In this document: in pieces, positions 23,057-31,456 of the stretch
How the letters are laid out: each line of letters starts with the position of its first letter
Numbering within the stretch: the stretch's first letter is position 1
DNA from: Streptomyces pilosus
GTDB taxonomy: Bacteria; Actinomycetota; Actinomycetes; Streptomycetales; Streptomycetaceae
NCBI RefSeq assembly: GCF_014649835.1
Contig: NZ_BMTU01000020.1
Location: 1 to 64,000 of the forward strand
DNA: 64,000 nucleotides
Direction of reading: 5' to 3'
Position numbers and translations under genes: made by a program
The notes under the pieces: model-generated
Databases searched by the model: none
What the model saw: the letters and a program-made list of their open reading frames with translations, nothing else
What the model was told of the DNA's origin: nothing

Positions 23057-25069
23057 GTGCCGAGGAGCCGCGCCGACGAGTCGGGATCAGGGAGCGGGGA
23101 CCGGTACGTGCAGCCACAAGGCGGACGAGGGAGTCGACGGGGCGGGGCGCCCCGGCACCCGGGCCCGGCCGCGGCCCGGGACACCGTCCACACGCCGGTA
23201 CCCGTCGGGACCACGGTCGTGGCCCGGGTGCCGGACCGCGGCGGCCCGCAGCCCGGCGACCCCCGGACCCGGGGAACCGGCCCGGCCGCCCGGCCGGACC
23301 GGCGCGAGGGCGGGCGGCACGGAAGGCCGTCCGCACGGACCACCACCGCGCCGCACGAGACACCCGTACGGCACCAGCTCCTGCGCCTCGCCGTGCTGCC
23401 GCCCGTCGCGGTGGCGCTCAGCGCCTGCGCCGCCGTGCTCTTCACCGTCCGCTCCACCGGCATCCGGCCGGGCCCCACCCTGTGGGCCGTCCTCGGCGGC
23501 GCCACCTCGGTGACCTTCGCCGGCATCGTCATCGCCGCCGTGGCCGCCGAGCGCGCCGCCCGCACCGTGAACGACCGCATCGGCGCCCTGCGCCGGAGCA
23601 CCGCCCGGCGCGAGGCCGACCTGCACGCCCTCGTCGAGGCGCTGCGCCACGGCGAGGCCCCGCCCCCGCCGGCCCGGCGCTCCCGGCCGGCCGGGACCGC
23701 CGACGAGTTCGACCTCCTCGCCGCCGACCTCACCCGTGCCCACGACGGCGCCGTCACCGCCGTGGTGCAGGCGTCCCGGCTCTCCAGCCAGGCCGGCAGC
23801 GAACAGAAACTCGAGGTGTTCGTCAACCTCGCCCGGCGACTGCAGTCCCTGGTGCACCGCGAGATCTCCATCCTCGACGAGCTGGAGAACGAGATGGAGG
23901 ACCCCGACCTGCTCAAGGGCCTCTTCCATGTCGACCACCTCGCCACCCGCATCCGCCGCCACGCCGAGAACCTCGCCGTGCTCGGCGGTGCCGTCTCCCG
24001 GCGGCAGTGGAGCAACCCGGTCCCCGTGACGGAGGTCCTGCGCTCGGCGATCGCCGAGGTCGAGCAGTACTCGCGCGTCAGACTCGTCCCCCCGATCGAC
24101 GGCACACTGCGCGGACACGCGGTCGCCGACGTCATCCACCTGCTCGCCGAACTCGTCGAGAACGCCACGGTGTTCTCCGCCCCGCACACCCAGGTGCTGC
24201 TGCGCGCCGGCCTCGTCACCTCCGGGCTCGCCGTCGAGGTCGAGGACCGCGGACTCGGGATGCCCCTCGCCGAGCAGGACCGCATGAACGCGCTGCTCAC
24301 CGACCCCGACCAGGTCCAGGTCGCCAGCCTGCTGGCCGACGGCCGCATCGGACTGTACGTGGTCTCCCAGCTGGCCAAGCGGCACGGCATCCACGTCCGC
24401 CTCCAGAGCAACATCTACGGCGGCGTCCAGGCCGTGCTGGTGGTCCCCCAGGCGCTGCTCGGCGCGGAACCCGGCGCACCGGACACCGCGACGGAACCCC
24501 AGCCGTACGACGCCGGCGCCGCGGCCGTCCCGGCGGCCCTCCACCTGCCGGCCGCACCGCCGGACGGACCGGTCCGGGCGGACGCCGCGACCCCCCGCAC
24601 ACCCGAGGCGCACCTCACCCCGCCCGTGCCCCGCACCGGCACTCCCGCCCCCTCCGGCGACACCGTCACCGTCCCCCCGCCGCTGCCCCTGCGCGGCGCC
24701 CGCGAGACGCGCCCCACCCCCGCCGAGGCCGCCCCCGGCGTCCACCCCGGCGACCGGGACGCCCACCCCGGCCACGCGGCCACGCCCCTCACCCCGCGCG
24801 GCACGACGGTGCGCGGCACCATGGGCCGGCCCCGGCTCCCCCGCAGACGCGCCCAGGAGCACATCGCGCCGCAGCTGCGCGACGGCCCCGCGCCCCGCCA
24901 GGACACCGAGGACGTCGCCGGCCACGACCCGCAGCTCATGGCGGCCTTCCAGCGGGGCGTCAGCCTCGCCGAGTCCCGGCAGCAACTGTCCGACGCCCCG
25001 GGGCCGCCCGCCACCGCACCCCGCGGTGAACACACCGTCCGGCAGGACGGGAGCACACCCGCCGGATGA
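23057..25069 (+). CDS. cvnA: Conservon sensor-like ATPase (CvnA)
   Basis: First gene of a conservon, an operon type peculiar to actinomycetes that acts like a membrane-tethered G-protein system. The 670-aa protein has a disordered N-terminus, two membrane segments (near residues 110-135 and 148-170), a coiled region, and a GHKL ATPase domain. The N box is in LLAELVENATVFSAPH and the G1 box in VEDRGLGMPL. There is no standard phosphoacceptor His box, as usual for CvnA. A long Pro/Ala-rich tail follows. GTG 23057 is the longest start; GTG 23108 (GGGGA 7 nt upstream) is equally plausible. Confidence 0.88.
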   Translation: MPRSRADESGSGSGDRYVQPQGGRGSRRGGAPRHPGPAAARDTVHTPVPVGTTVVARVPDRGGPQPGDPRTRGTGPAARPDRREGGRHGRPSARTTTAPHETPVRHQLLRLAVLPPVAVALSACAAVLFTVRSTGIRPGPTLWAVLGGATSVTFAGIVIAAVAAERAARTVNDRIGALRRSTARREADLHALVEALRHGEAPPPPARRSRPAGTADEFDLLAADLTRAHDGAVTAVVQASRLSSQAGSEQKLEVFVNLARRLQSLVHREISILDELENEMEDPDLLKGLFHVDHLATRIRRHAENLAVLGGAVSRRQWSNPVPVTEVLRSAIAEVEQYSRVRLVPPIDGTLRGHAVADVIHLLAELVENATVFSAPHTQVLLRAGLVTSGLAVEVEDRGLGMPLAEQDRMNALLTDPDQVQVASLLADGRIGLYVVSQLAKRHGIHVRLQSNIYGGVQAVLVVPQALLGAEPGAPDTATEPQPYDAGAAAVPAALHLPAAPPDGPVRADAATPRTPEAHLTPPVPRTGTPAPSGDTVTVPPPLPLRGARETRPTPAEAAPGVHPGDRDAHPGHAATPLTPRGTTVRGTMGRPRLPRRRAQEHIAPQLRDGPAPRQDTEDVAGHDPQLMAAFQRGVSLAESRQQLSDAPGPPATAPRGEHTVRQDGSTPAG

Positions 25070-25125
25070 CCACCCCCGCCCCCAGCGCTCCCGCAGACCT
25101 TCGTACCCCAAGGAGTCGATCCACC

Positions 25126-25560
25126 ATGGCGAGCGATGCGCCGACCGCCCAGGTATCCGACCTCGACTGGCTGATGAGCGGCCTCGTGCAGCGCGTACCG
25201 CACACGAACAGTGCCGTACTGCTGTCGTGCGACGGACTGGTGAAGTCCGTGCACGGACTCGACCCCGACAGCGCCGACCACATGGCGGCGCTCGCCTCCG
25301 GCCTGTACTCCCTCGGCCGCAGCGCCGGCGTCCGCTTCGGCGACGGCGGAGACGTCCGCCAGGTCGTCGTCGAACTCGACTCGACGCTGCTGTTCGTCAC
25401 CACCGCGGGCTCCGGCACCTGCCTCGCCGTGATGGCCGGCCGGGAGGCCGACGCGGCCGTGCTCGGCTACGAGATGGCGATGCTGGTCAAGTCCGTCCGC
25501 CCGTACCTGATGACCGCACCCCGCCAGCAGGGCGTCGAACCGCCGGCGATGAGGCCTTGA
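25126..25560 (+). CDS. cvnB: Roadblock/LC7 protein (CvnB)
   Basis: 144-aa roadblock/LC7 protein, partner of the CvnD GTPase and of CvnA in conservons. LDWLMSGLVQRVPHTNSAVLLSCDGL is the characteristic start (shown by key parts DWLM and VLLS.DGL), followed by GTCLAVMAGREADAAVLGYE. ATG 25126 has AAGGAG 10 nt upstream. An in-frame ATG at 25066 overlaps the cvnA stop (ATGA) and would add 20 residues, so coupling is possible. Likely modulates nucleotide exchange or hydrolysis by CvnD. Confidence 0.9.
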   Translation: MASDAPTAQVSDLDWLMSGLVQRVPHTNSAVLLSCDGLVKSVHGLDPDSADHMAALASGLYSLGRSAGVRFGDGGDVRQVVVELDSTLLFVTTAGSGTCLAVMAGREADAAVLGYEMAMLVKSVRPYLMTAPRQQGVEPPAMRP

Positions 25561-25562
25561 GC

Positions 25563-25934
25563 GTGAAGGCGGCCGGCGACGGGCCGTGGCTCGACGACGC
25601 GGCCGGCCGGCTGGTGCGCCCCTTCACGGTCAGCAACGGCCGGACCCGCCCCACCGTCGCCCTCGACCTGCTGTCGCAGGTGAGAGCCACCGGCGCCACC
25701 CCCCTCGGCTACCTCGGCCCCGAGCACGCACAGGCCCTCGACCTGTGCCGCGCCCCCGTACCGGTCGCCGAGGTCGCCGCCCATCTCGGGCTTCCGGTGG
25801 CCGTCACCAAGGTGCTGCTGGCGGACCTCGTCGAATGCGGGGCGCTCACCGACAAACCTCCCGCGTTCCACCACAACCCGACGGACCGGGCCCTTCTGGA
25901 GGCAGTGCTCGATGGACTACGACGACAGCTCTGA
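25563..25934 (+). CDS. cvnC: DUF742 protein (CvnC)
   Basis: 123-aa DUF742 protein with the typical VRPFTVSNGRTRP motif near residue 17 and a winged-helix-like C-terminal half (AEVAAHLGLPVAVTKVLLADL). CvnC is a constant part of conservons and is thought to join the membrane complex. GTG start 2 nt after the cvnB stop. The end overlaps cvnD by 23 bp, the overlap normally seen in conservons. Confidence 0.9.
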   Translation: MKAAGDGPWLDDAAGRLVRPFTVSNGRTRPTVALDLLSQVRATGATPLGYLGPEHAQALDLCRAPVPVAEVAAHLGLPVAVTKVLLADLVECGALTDKPPAFHHNPTDRALLEAVLDGLRRQL

Positions 25935-26541
25935 CCGGGCCGCCGGCGCCCACCGCGGCGACGAGCCGTTCCCGACCGCGCTCAAGATCCTGGTAGCGGG
26001 CGGGTTCGGCGTCGGCAAGACCACCTTCGTCGGCGCGGTCAGCGAGATCGCACCGCTCAGCACCGAGGAACTCCTCACCACGGTGGGCGCCGACACCGAC
26101 AACCTCGACGGCATCGAGAACAAGGTCGAGACCACCGTGGCCATGGACTTCGGCCGCATCACCCTCGACGCCGAGCACGTGCTGTACCTGTTCGGCACAC
26201 CCGGCCAGGAGCGGTTCTGGTTCATGTGGGACGAGCTCTGCGAGGGCGCGCTCGGCGCGGTCGTCCTCGCCGACACCCGGCGCCTGGAGGAGTGCTTCGC
26301 CGCCGTCGACTTCTTCGAGCAGCGGGGCCTCGGATTCATCATCGCCGTCAACGAGTTCGACGGCGCCTTCCGCTACGACCCCGGGGAGGTGCGTGCCGCC
26401 CTCGACCTCGCCGCGGACGTCCCCGTCGTGTGCTGCGACGCCCGCATCTCCAGCTCGGGCGTCCAGACCCTGCTCACCCTCGTCCGCCACCTCATCGTCC
26501 ACGCCCCCGCCGCCGCGACGGGGTACGGCGCCCACACGTGA
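25912..26541 (+). CDS. cvnD: Ras-like GTPase of conservon (CvnD)
   Basis: 209-aa GTPase. The P-loop GGFGVGKTTFVGAV is near residue 30, the switch II DTPGQ equivalent appears as FGTPGQERFWFMW near 93, and the N-KxD position is replaced by VNEFDGA. The altered NKxD motif is usual for this actinobacterial family. It begins inside cvnC. CvnD is the presumed switch that reports the state of the CvnA/B/C complex. Confidence 0.93.
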   Translation: MDYDDSSDRAAGAHRGDEPFPTALKILVAGGFGVGKTTFVGAVSEIAPLSTEELLTTVGADTDNLDGIENKVETTVAMDFGRITLDAEHVLYLFGTPGQERFWFMWDELCEGALGAVVLADTRRLEECFAAVDFFEQRGLGFIIAVNEFDGAFRYDPGEVRAALDLAADVPVVCCDARISSSGVQTLLTLVRHLIVHAPAAATGYGAHT

Positions 26542-26598
26542 TCCCCGCACCCCCTCGGAGCCCCGCATGACCCACGCCCACGACCCGGGAGCCCGCCC

Positions 26599-27174
26599 AT
26601 GAGCTACGACCCGCCCCGCCCGGCAGGTCGTCTGCTGCTCACCCCCGAGGACAAGGAGGCGCCGGCCCGCGTCCGCAGGCTGCGCGGACTGGGCCTCGGG
26701 GACCACCCCGAGCCCTCGCTGGACGTCTTCGCGTACGCGCTCGCGGAGCTGATGGGGACGCCGTACGCCATGGTCAACCTCCCCGGCGAGCACGGGCAGT
26801 TCTTCGCCGGCCTGCACACCCCCACCGCCGCGCCCGCCCTGCGCGGCGACGGCAGCGGCGCCCTGCTGGGCCGGGTGCTGCCCCGCGACCACGGCTTCTG
26901 CCCGCACGTGGTGGCCCGGCGCAGGGCACTGGCGCTGGAGGACGTCGGCGACTACCCGAGGTTCGCCGGCAACCCGGTGGTGGACGAGTTCGGCATCCGC
27001 TCCTACCTCGGAGCGCCGCTCGTCGACAGCACCGGCACCGTGCTGGGCACCGTCTCGGTCACCGACGTCCGGCCGCGGACCTGGGGCCGGCCGGGACTCG
27101 ACGCCGTCAAGGCACGGGCCGCCGACCTCGTCCCGCGGCTGGAGCGCCGGGAGGACGGCGGACTGCCGCCGTAA
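26599..27174 (+). CDS. GAF-domain protein linked to conservon
   Basis: 191-aa protein with one GAF domain (SLDVFAYALAELMGTPYAMVNL through YLGAPLVDSTGTVLGTVSVTD). The Cys-His pair in HGFCPHVV recalls GAF domains that bind haem, bilin or a small ligand, but no family is certain. It lies 57 nt after cvnD with GGGAG 7 nt before its ATG; an 11-codon ORF (26567-26602) overlaps the start. Some conservons carry an extra GAF or cytochrome P450 gene as a likely input or output; here it probably senses the signal. Confidence 0.8.
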   Translation: MSYDPPRPAGRLLLTPEDKEAPARVRRLRGLGLGDHPEPSLDVFAYALAELMGTPYAMVNLPGEHGQFFAGLHTPTAAPALRGDGSGALLGRVLPRDHGFCPHVVARRRALALEDVGDYPRFAGNPVVDEFGIRSYLGAPLVDSTGTVLGTVSVTDVRPRTWGRPGLDAVKARAADLVPRLERREDGGLPP

Positions 27175-27357
27175 GGACCGCCCGCGCCGCCGATGGGGTG
27201 ACGGCGTGAAGCAAAGCTGTGGCCGCGCTTAAGAAATCCTCGATGGACCGGTGAGGGTGTCGTACGGCAGATTGCAGTGCATTCCACTCCTCTTCCCGGA
27301 CCGGGGCCTGTTCGGCATGCCCCGCGGCCCGGGACTCACCCCTCAGGAGCCGAAGCG

Positions 27358-28386
27358 TTGAAGGCGCTGGTCAAGGAGAAGGCGGAGCCCGGGCTGTGGC
27401 TCGCGGACGTCCCGGAGCCCGCCGTCGGACCCGGCGACGTGCTCATCAAGGTGTTGCGCACCGGTATCTGCGGCACCGACCTGCACATCCGGTCCTGGGA
27501 CGGCTGGGCCCGGCAGACGATCACCACCCCGCTGGTCCTCGGGCACGAGTTCGTCGGCGAGGTCGTGGAGACCGGCAGGGACGTCACCGACATCGGCATC
27601 GGTGACCGGGTCAGCGGCGAGGGCCACCTGGTGTGCGGCAAGTGCCGCAACTGCCTGGCCGGCCGCCGCCACCTGTGCCGGGCCACCGTCGGCCTCGGCG
27701 TCGGACGCGACGGCGCCTTCGCCGAGTACGTCGTCCTGCCCGCCGGCAACGTCTGGGTGCACCGGGTCCCGGTCGACCTCGACGTCGCCGCGATCTTCGA
27801 CCCGTTCGGCAACGCCGTGCACACCGCGCTGTCCTTCCCGCTGGTCGGCGAGGACGTCCTGATCACCGGTGCCGGCCCGATCGGTCTCATGGCCGCCGCC
27901 GTGGCCCGGCACGCGGGCGCGCGCAACGTGGTGGTCACCGACGTCAGCGAGGAGCGCCTGGAGCTCGCCCGCAAGATCGGCGCGACCCTGGCGCTCAACG
28001 TCGCCGAGTCGACGATCGCCGACGGGCAGCACACCCTCGGCCTGCGCGAGGGTTTCGACATCGGCCTGGAGATGTCCGGCCGCCCCGAAGCCGTCCGGGA
28101 CATGATCGACAACATGACGCACGGCGGCCGCATCGCCATGCTCGGTCTGCCCTCCGAGGAGTTTCCGGTCGACTGGTCGAAGATCGTCACCTCGATGATC
28201 ACCATCAAGGGCATCTACGGCCGTGAGATGTTCGAGACCTGGTACGCCATGTCGGTGCTGCTGGAGGGGGGTCTCGACCTCGCCCCGGTGATCACCGGCC
28301 GCTACTCCTACCGCGACTTCGACGCCGCCTTCGAGGACGCGGCCGCCGGCAAGGGCGGCAAGATCATCCTCGACTGGACCGCGTAG
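27358..28386 (+). CDS. tdh: L-threonine 3-dehydrogenase
   Basis: Oxidises L-threonine to 2-amino-3-ketobutyrate with NAD+, first step of threonine conversion to glycine and acetyl-CoA. Zinc MDR features: CGTDLHIR with GHEFVGEV for the catalytic zinc, the four-Cys structural zinc loop CGKCRNCLAGRRHLC, and the NAD-binding ITGAGPIGLMAAAVA. I chose the rare TTG at 27358: AGGAG (27345-27349) lies 8 nt upstream, and the protein then begins KALVKEKAEPGLW, exactly as known Tdh proteins, at 342 aa. The upstream in-frame extension does not look like protein. kbl follows after 30 nt. Confidence 0.95.
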   Translation: MKALVKEKAEPGLWLADVPEPAVGPGDVLIKVLRTGICGTDLHIRSWDGWARQTITTPLVLGHEFVGEVVETGRDVTDIGIGDRVSGEGHLVCGKCRNCLAGRRHLCRATVGLGVGRDGAFAEYVVLPAGNVWVHRVPVDLDVAAIFDPFGNAVHTALSFPLVGEDVLITGAGPIGLMAAAVARHAGARNVVVTDVSEERLELARKIGATLALNVAESTIADGQHTLGLREGFDIGLEMSGRPEAVRDMIDNMTHGGRIAMLGLPSEEFPVDWSKIVTSMITIKGIYGREMFETWYAMSVLLEGGLDLAPVITGRYSYRDFDAAFEDAAAGKGGKIILDWTA

Positions 28387-28416
28387 GTCCCCCCGCCTCC
28401 CAAGGAGCTTCCCGAC

Positions 28417-29616
28417 ATGTTCGACTCCGTGCGCGACGACCTGCGCGCCACCCTCGACGAGATCCGCGCCGCCGGCCTGCACAAGCCCGAGCGCGTCATC
28501 GGCACCCCGCAGTCCGCCACCGTGAACGTCACGGCCGGCGGCCGCCCCGGCGAGGTGCTCAACTTCTGCGCCAACAACTACCTCGGCCTCGCCGACCACC
28601 CCGAGGTCGTCGCCGCCGCCCACGCGGCCCTGGACCGCTGGGGCTACGGCATGGCCTCCGTCCGCTTCATCTGCGGCACCCAGGAGGTCCACAAGGAGCT
28701 GGAGGCGCGGCTGTCGGCGTTCCTCGGCCAGGAGGACACGATCCTCTACTCCTCCTGCTTCGACGCCAACGGCGGTGTCTTCGAGACGCTGCTCGGCCCC
28801 GAGGACGCGGTGATCTCCGACGCGCTGAACCACGCCTCGATCATCGACGGCATCCGGCTGTCCAAGGCCCGCCGCTTTCGCTACGCCAACCGCGACATGG
28901 CCGACCTGGAGCGGCAGCTCAAGGAGGCCGCGGAGGGCGGCGCGCGCCGCACGCTGATCGTCACCGACGGCGTCTTCTCCATGGACGGCTACGTGGCCCC
29001 GCTGGACGAGATCTGCGACCTCGCCGACCGGCACGGCGCCATGGTCATGGTCGACGACTCGCACGCCGTCGGCTTCGTCGGCCCCGGCGGGCGCGGCACC
29101 CCCGAACTGCACGGCGTGATGGACCGCGTCGACATCATCACCGGCACCCTCGGCAAGGCCCTCGGCGGCGCCTCGGGCGGTTACGTCGCCGCCCGCGCGG
29201 AGATCGTCGCCCTGCTGCGCCAGCGCTCCCGCCCGTACCTCTTCTCCAACACGCTCGCCCCGGTGATCGCCGCCGCCTCCCTGAAGGTCCTCGACCTGCT
29301 GGAGTCGGCCGACGACCTGCGCGTCCGGCTCGCCGGGAACACCGCCCTCTTCCGCCGCCGGATGACCGAGGAGGGCTTCGACATCCTCCCCGGTGACCAC
29401 GCCATCGCCCCGGTGATGATCGGCGACGCGTCGGAGGCGGGCCGCATGGCCGAGCTGCTCCTGGAGCGCGGGGTGTACGTGATCGGCTTCTCCTACCCGG
29501 TGGTGCCGCAGGGCCAGGCCCGCATCCGCGTCCAGCTGTCCGCGGCGCACTCCACGGACGACGTGAACCGCGCGGTGGACGCCTTCGTGGCGGCCCGGGC
29601 GGAGCTCGACGCGTGA
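28417..29616 (+). CDS. kbl: 2-amino-3-ketobutyrate CoA ligase
   Basis: PLP enzyme of the alpha-oxoamine synthase family that splits 2-amino-3-ketobutyrate with CoA into glycine and acetyl-CoA, completing the Tdh pathway. Motifs include CANNYLGLADHPEV near residue 50, VDDSHAVGFVG, and the PLP lysine in GTLGKALGGASGG at about K247. 399 aa, the standard size. AAGGAG lies before the ATG. It forms an operon with tdh; a LysR-type gene starts 36 nt downstream. Confidence 0.96.
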   Translation: MFDSVRDDLRATLDEIRAAGLHKPERVIGTPQSATVNVTAGGRPGEVLNFCANNYLGLADHPEVVAAAHAALDRWGYGMASVRFICGTQEVHKELEARLSAFLGQEDTILYSSCFDANGGVFETLLGPEDAVISDALNHASIIDGIRLSKARRFRYANRDMADLERQLKEAAEGGARRTLIVTDGVFSMDGYVAPLDEICDLADRHGAMVMVDDSHAVGFVGPGGRGTPELHGVMDRVDIITGTLGKALGGASGGYVAARAEIVALLRQRSRPYLFSNTLAPVIAAASLKVLDLLESADDLRVRLAGNTALFRRRMTEEGFDILPGDHAIAPVMIGDASEAGRMAELLLERGVYVIGFSYPVVPQGQARIRVQLSAAHSTDDVNRAVDAFVAARAELDA

Positions 29617-29630
29617 GCGGAGCACACCGA

Positions 29631-29648
29631 GCGATTTGAGACAATCGC
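29631..29648. promoter_or_regulatory. Inverted repeat at LysR gene start
   Basis: GCGATT-TGAGAC-AATCGC is a perfect 6-6-6 inverted repeat ending 4 nt before the ATG. It contains the T-N11-A style spacing expected for LysR-type binding boxes and would suit autoregulation. Confidence 0.4.
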
Positions 29649-29652
29649 ATTC

Positions 29653-30558
29653 ATGATCGAGGCGCGGCGGCTCCACATCCTCCGTGCGGTGGCGGACCAC
29701 CGCACGGTCACGGCGGCGGCCGCCGCGCTGTACCTGACCCCCTCTGCCGTCTCCCAGCAGCTCGCCGCCCTCGAGCAGGAGACCGGCCACCGGCTGGTCG
29801 AGCGCGGCGCCAAGGGCGTACGGCTCACCCCGGCCGGCGAGATCCTGCTCGGCCACACCAACGCCGTCCTCGCCCAGCTGGAACGGGCCGAGGCGGAGCT
29901 GGCCGCCTACGGCTCGGGGGAGGCCGGCACCGTCACGGTCGCCGCCTTCGCCACTGGGATCGCGCAGGTCGTCGCACCCGCGGTGGCCCGTCTCGCCGAT
30001 GCGGCGCCGGGCATCCGCATCCGGGTCCAGGACGCCGAGGGGGATGCCAGCCTGCCGATGGTCCTCGACCGGCAGGTCGACGTCGCCGTGGCCGTCGAGT
30101 ACCGCGGGGCGCCCCCCGCCGACGACCCGCGACTGACCCACGTACCCCTGTACGCCGAGCCCTTCGACGCGGTCGTGCCCGTCACCCACCGGCTGGCCGA
30201 CGCCCCCGAGGTGCCGCTCGCCGAACTGGCCAAGGACGCCTGGATCGGCCCCTACCCCGGCAACCCGTGCCATGACGTGGTGGTCCTCGCCTGCGAGAGC
30301 GCCGGCTTCCAGCCGCGCCTGGAGCACTCCTCGGACGACTTCCGCGCGGTGGTCGCCCTCGCCTCGGCGGACGTCGGCGTCGCCCTGGTGCCCCGCTCGG
30401 CCCTGCGCGGCACGGACCTGACGGGTGTGGTCGTCCGCCCCGTCGACGGGGTGGCCCCGACCCGCCGGGTCTTCGCCGCCGTGCGCCGGGGCGCGGAGGG
30501 GCATCCGCTGATCCGGCCGGTCCTGGACGCGCTCCGCGCGGCGGCCGGGGAAGCCTAG
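29653..30558 (+). CDS. LysR-type transcriptional regulator
   Basis: 301-aa regulator. The N-terminal winged helix covers residues ~1-60 (RRLHILRAVADHRTVTAAAA, then TPSAVSQQLAALEQETG). The C-terminal substrate-binding domain starts near 90 (GTVTVAAFATGIAQVVAP). Position after tdh-kbl suggests control of threonine catabolism, though LysR genes more often lie divergent. Its stop codon TAG (30556-30558) sits exactly at the junction with an IS element. Deleting the IS would recreate the same stop, so the protein is not changed. Confidence 0.9.
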   Translation: MIEARRLHILRAVADHRTVTAAAAALYLTPSAVSQQLAALEQETGHRLVERGAKGVRLTPAGEILLGHTNAVLAQLERAEAELAAYGSGEAGTVTVAAFATGIAQVVAPAVARLADAAPGIRIRVQDAEGDASLPMVLDRQVDVAVAVEYRGAPPADDPRLTHVPLYAEPFDAVVPVTHRLADAPEVPLAELAKDAWIGPYPGNPCHDVVVLACESAGFQPRLEHSSDDFRAVVALASADVGVALVPRSALRGTDLTGVVVRPVDGVAPTRRVFAAVRRGAEGHPLIRPVLDALRAAAGEA

Positions 30559-30576
30559 GCAGTTTCGTTTGGATCA
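30558..30576 (+). repeat. Left terminal inverted repeat of IS
   Basis: GGCAGTTTCGTTTGGATCA, a perfect match to the reverse complement of 31438-31456. The possible TTG start of the transposase lies inside it. Confidence 0.92.
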
Positions 30577-30988
30577 GTCGGTCGTTGGTCCGGGTGTGCC
30601 GTTGACTGATGCGCAGTGGGCGCGGATTGAGCCGTTGCTCCCGGACCGGACTCCGAAGCGGGGTGGCCGCTGGCGGGACCATCGTGAGGTGATCGACGCG
30701 ATCGCCTACAAGTTCCAGACCGGCACGCAGTGGGTTCACCTGCCGGAGAAGTACGGCAACTGGCGAGGGGTCTACAACCGGCTCCGGATGTGGGCCGTCG
30801 ACGGCACCTGGGAGCGAGTCTTTACCACCCTGGTCGCCCAGGCTGACGCGGACGAGGACCTCAACTGGGCCGTCTCGGTCGACTCCACCATCGTGCGGGC
30901 CCACCAGCACGCGGCCGGAGCCCGCAAAAGGGGGCCCCGGCCGGAGAGCCGGCCGACCATGCCATCGGCCGGTCCCGCGGCGGACTGA
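30569..30988 (+). CDS. IS5-family transposase, ORF A
   Basis: N-terminal part of the transposase, 139 aa before its own stop. It holds the DUF4096-type DNA-binding region (PLTDAQWARIEPLLPDRTP, then GGRWRDHREVIDAIAYKF) and the first catalytic Asp in VSVDSTIVRAHQH. Homology leaves this frame at about 30926-30934, after RAHQHAAGARK. The annotated TTG start is inside the terminal repeat; a GTG at 30596 is an alternative. Confidence 0.88.
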   Translation: MDQSVVGPGVPLTDAQWARIEPLLPDRTPKRGGRWRDHREVIDAIAYKFQTGTQWVHLPEKYGNWRGVYNRLRMWAVDGTWERVFTTLVAQADADEDLNWAVSVDSTIVRAHQHAAGARKRGPRPESRPTMPSAGPAAD

Positions 30989-31440
30989 CCACGAAGATCC
31001 ACCTCGCTGCCGATGCCCGCTGCCGGCCCCTGGCGTTCGTTCTCACCGCAGGCCAGGCCGGTGACGCACCCGCGTTCACCGACGTCATGGCCCGCCTGCG
31101 CGTTCCCCGCCGGCGAGGACGGCCCCGCACCAGGCCAGACCTGGTGCTGGCCGACAAGGCGTACTCCTCCCGCGCGATCCGCGAGCACCTGCGCAAGCGC
31201 GGCATCCGGGCAGTGATCCCCGTCCCCGCAGACCAGCGCAGACACCGGCTACGTCGGGGCAGCCGGGGCGGCAGACCACCGGCCTTCGACCGCGAGACCT
31301 ACAAGCAGCGCAACACCGTCGAGCGGTGCATCAACCGCCTCAAGCAATGGCGAGGCATCGCCACCCGCTACGAAAAGACCGCCACCATCTACCTGGCCGG
31401 ACTCCACATCGCAGGCATCTTCCTCTGGTCCGCCCGGTGA
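30928..31440 (+). CDS. IS5-family transposase, ORF B (via -1 frameshift)
   Basis: C-terminal part in the -1 frame. From the AAAAGGGGG run (30926-30934) it reads GEPADHAIGRSRGGLTTKIH onward without interruption. The second catalytic Asp is in LADKAYSSRAIREH and the catalytic Glu in NTVERCINRLKQWRGIATRY, giving a complete DDE triad with ORF A. A programmed -1 shift on the purine run would make one ~290-aa transposase. A simple frameshift mutation is less likely, because two-frame transposases are the rule in this IS group. Confidence 0.88.
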   Translation, partial: KGAPAGEPADHAIGRSRGGLTTKIHLAADARCRPLAFVLTAGQAGDAPAFTDVMARLRVPRRRGRPRTRPDLVLADKAYSSRAIREHLRKRGIRAVIPVPADQRRHRLRRGSRGGRPPAFDRETYKQRNTVERCINRLKQWRGIATRYEKTATIYLAGLHIAGIFLWSAR

Positions 31441-31456
31441 TCCAAACGAAACTGCC
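31438..31456 (-). repeat. Right terminal inverted repeat of IS
   Basis: TGATCCAAACGAAACTGCC. Its first three bases are the TGA stop of the transposase second frame. Confidence 0.92.

Larger units (their letters stand above)
30558..31456 (+). mobile_element. Intact IS5-family insertion sequence
   Basis: An 899-bp element bounded by perfect 19-bp terminal inverted repeats, GGCAGTTTCGTTTGGATCA and its reverse complement, and flanked on both sides by TA within CTAG (30555-30558 and 31456-31459). The TA duplication fits the IS427 group of IS5. It encodes a DDE transposase in two frames needing a -1 shift. Ends, frames and catalytic residues are all intact, so the element is probably active or recently inserted. 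Confidence 0.93.

Noticed and set aside
26567..26602. 11-codon ORF ending in the GAF gene start
   Set aside because: The GAF gene has its own good GGGAG ribosome site, so coupling is not needed. Kept only as a note.
27343..30504. 1053-codon open frame on the minus strand
   Set aside because: It is antisense to tdh, kbl and the LysR gene in the frame mirrored by GC-rich third positions. It has low-complexity Gly/Val/Asp composition, no ribosome site and no domain.
30569..31440. Inactivated transposase pseudogene
   Set aside because: The frame change lies at a purine slip run, both ends are perfect and all DDE residues are present, so a working two-frame transposase is more likely.
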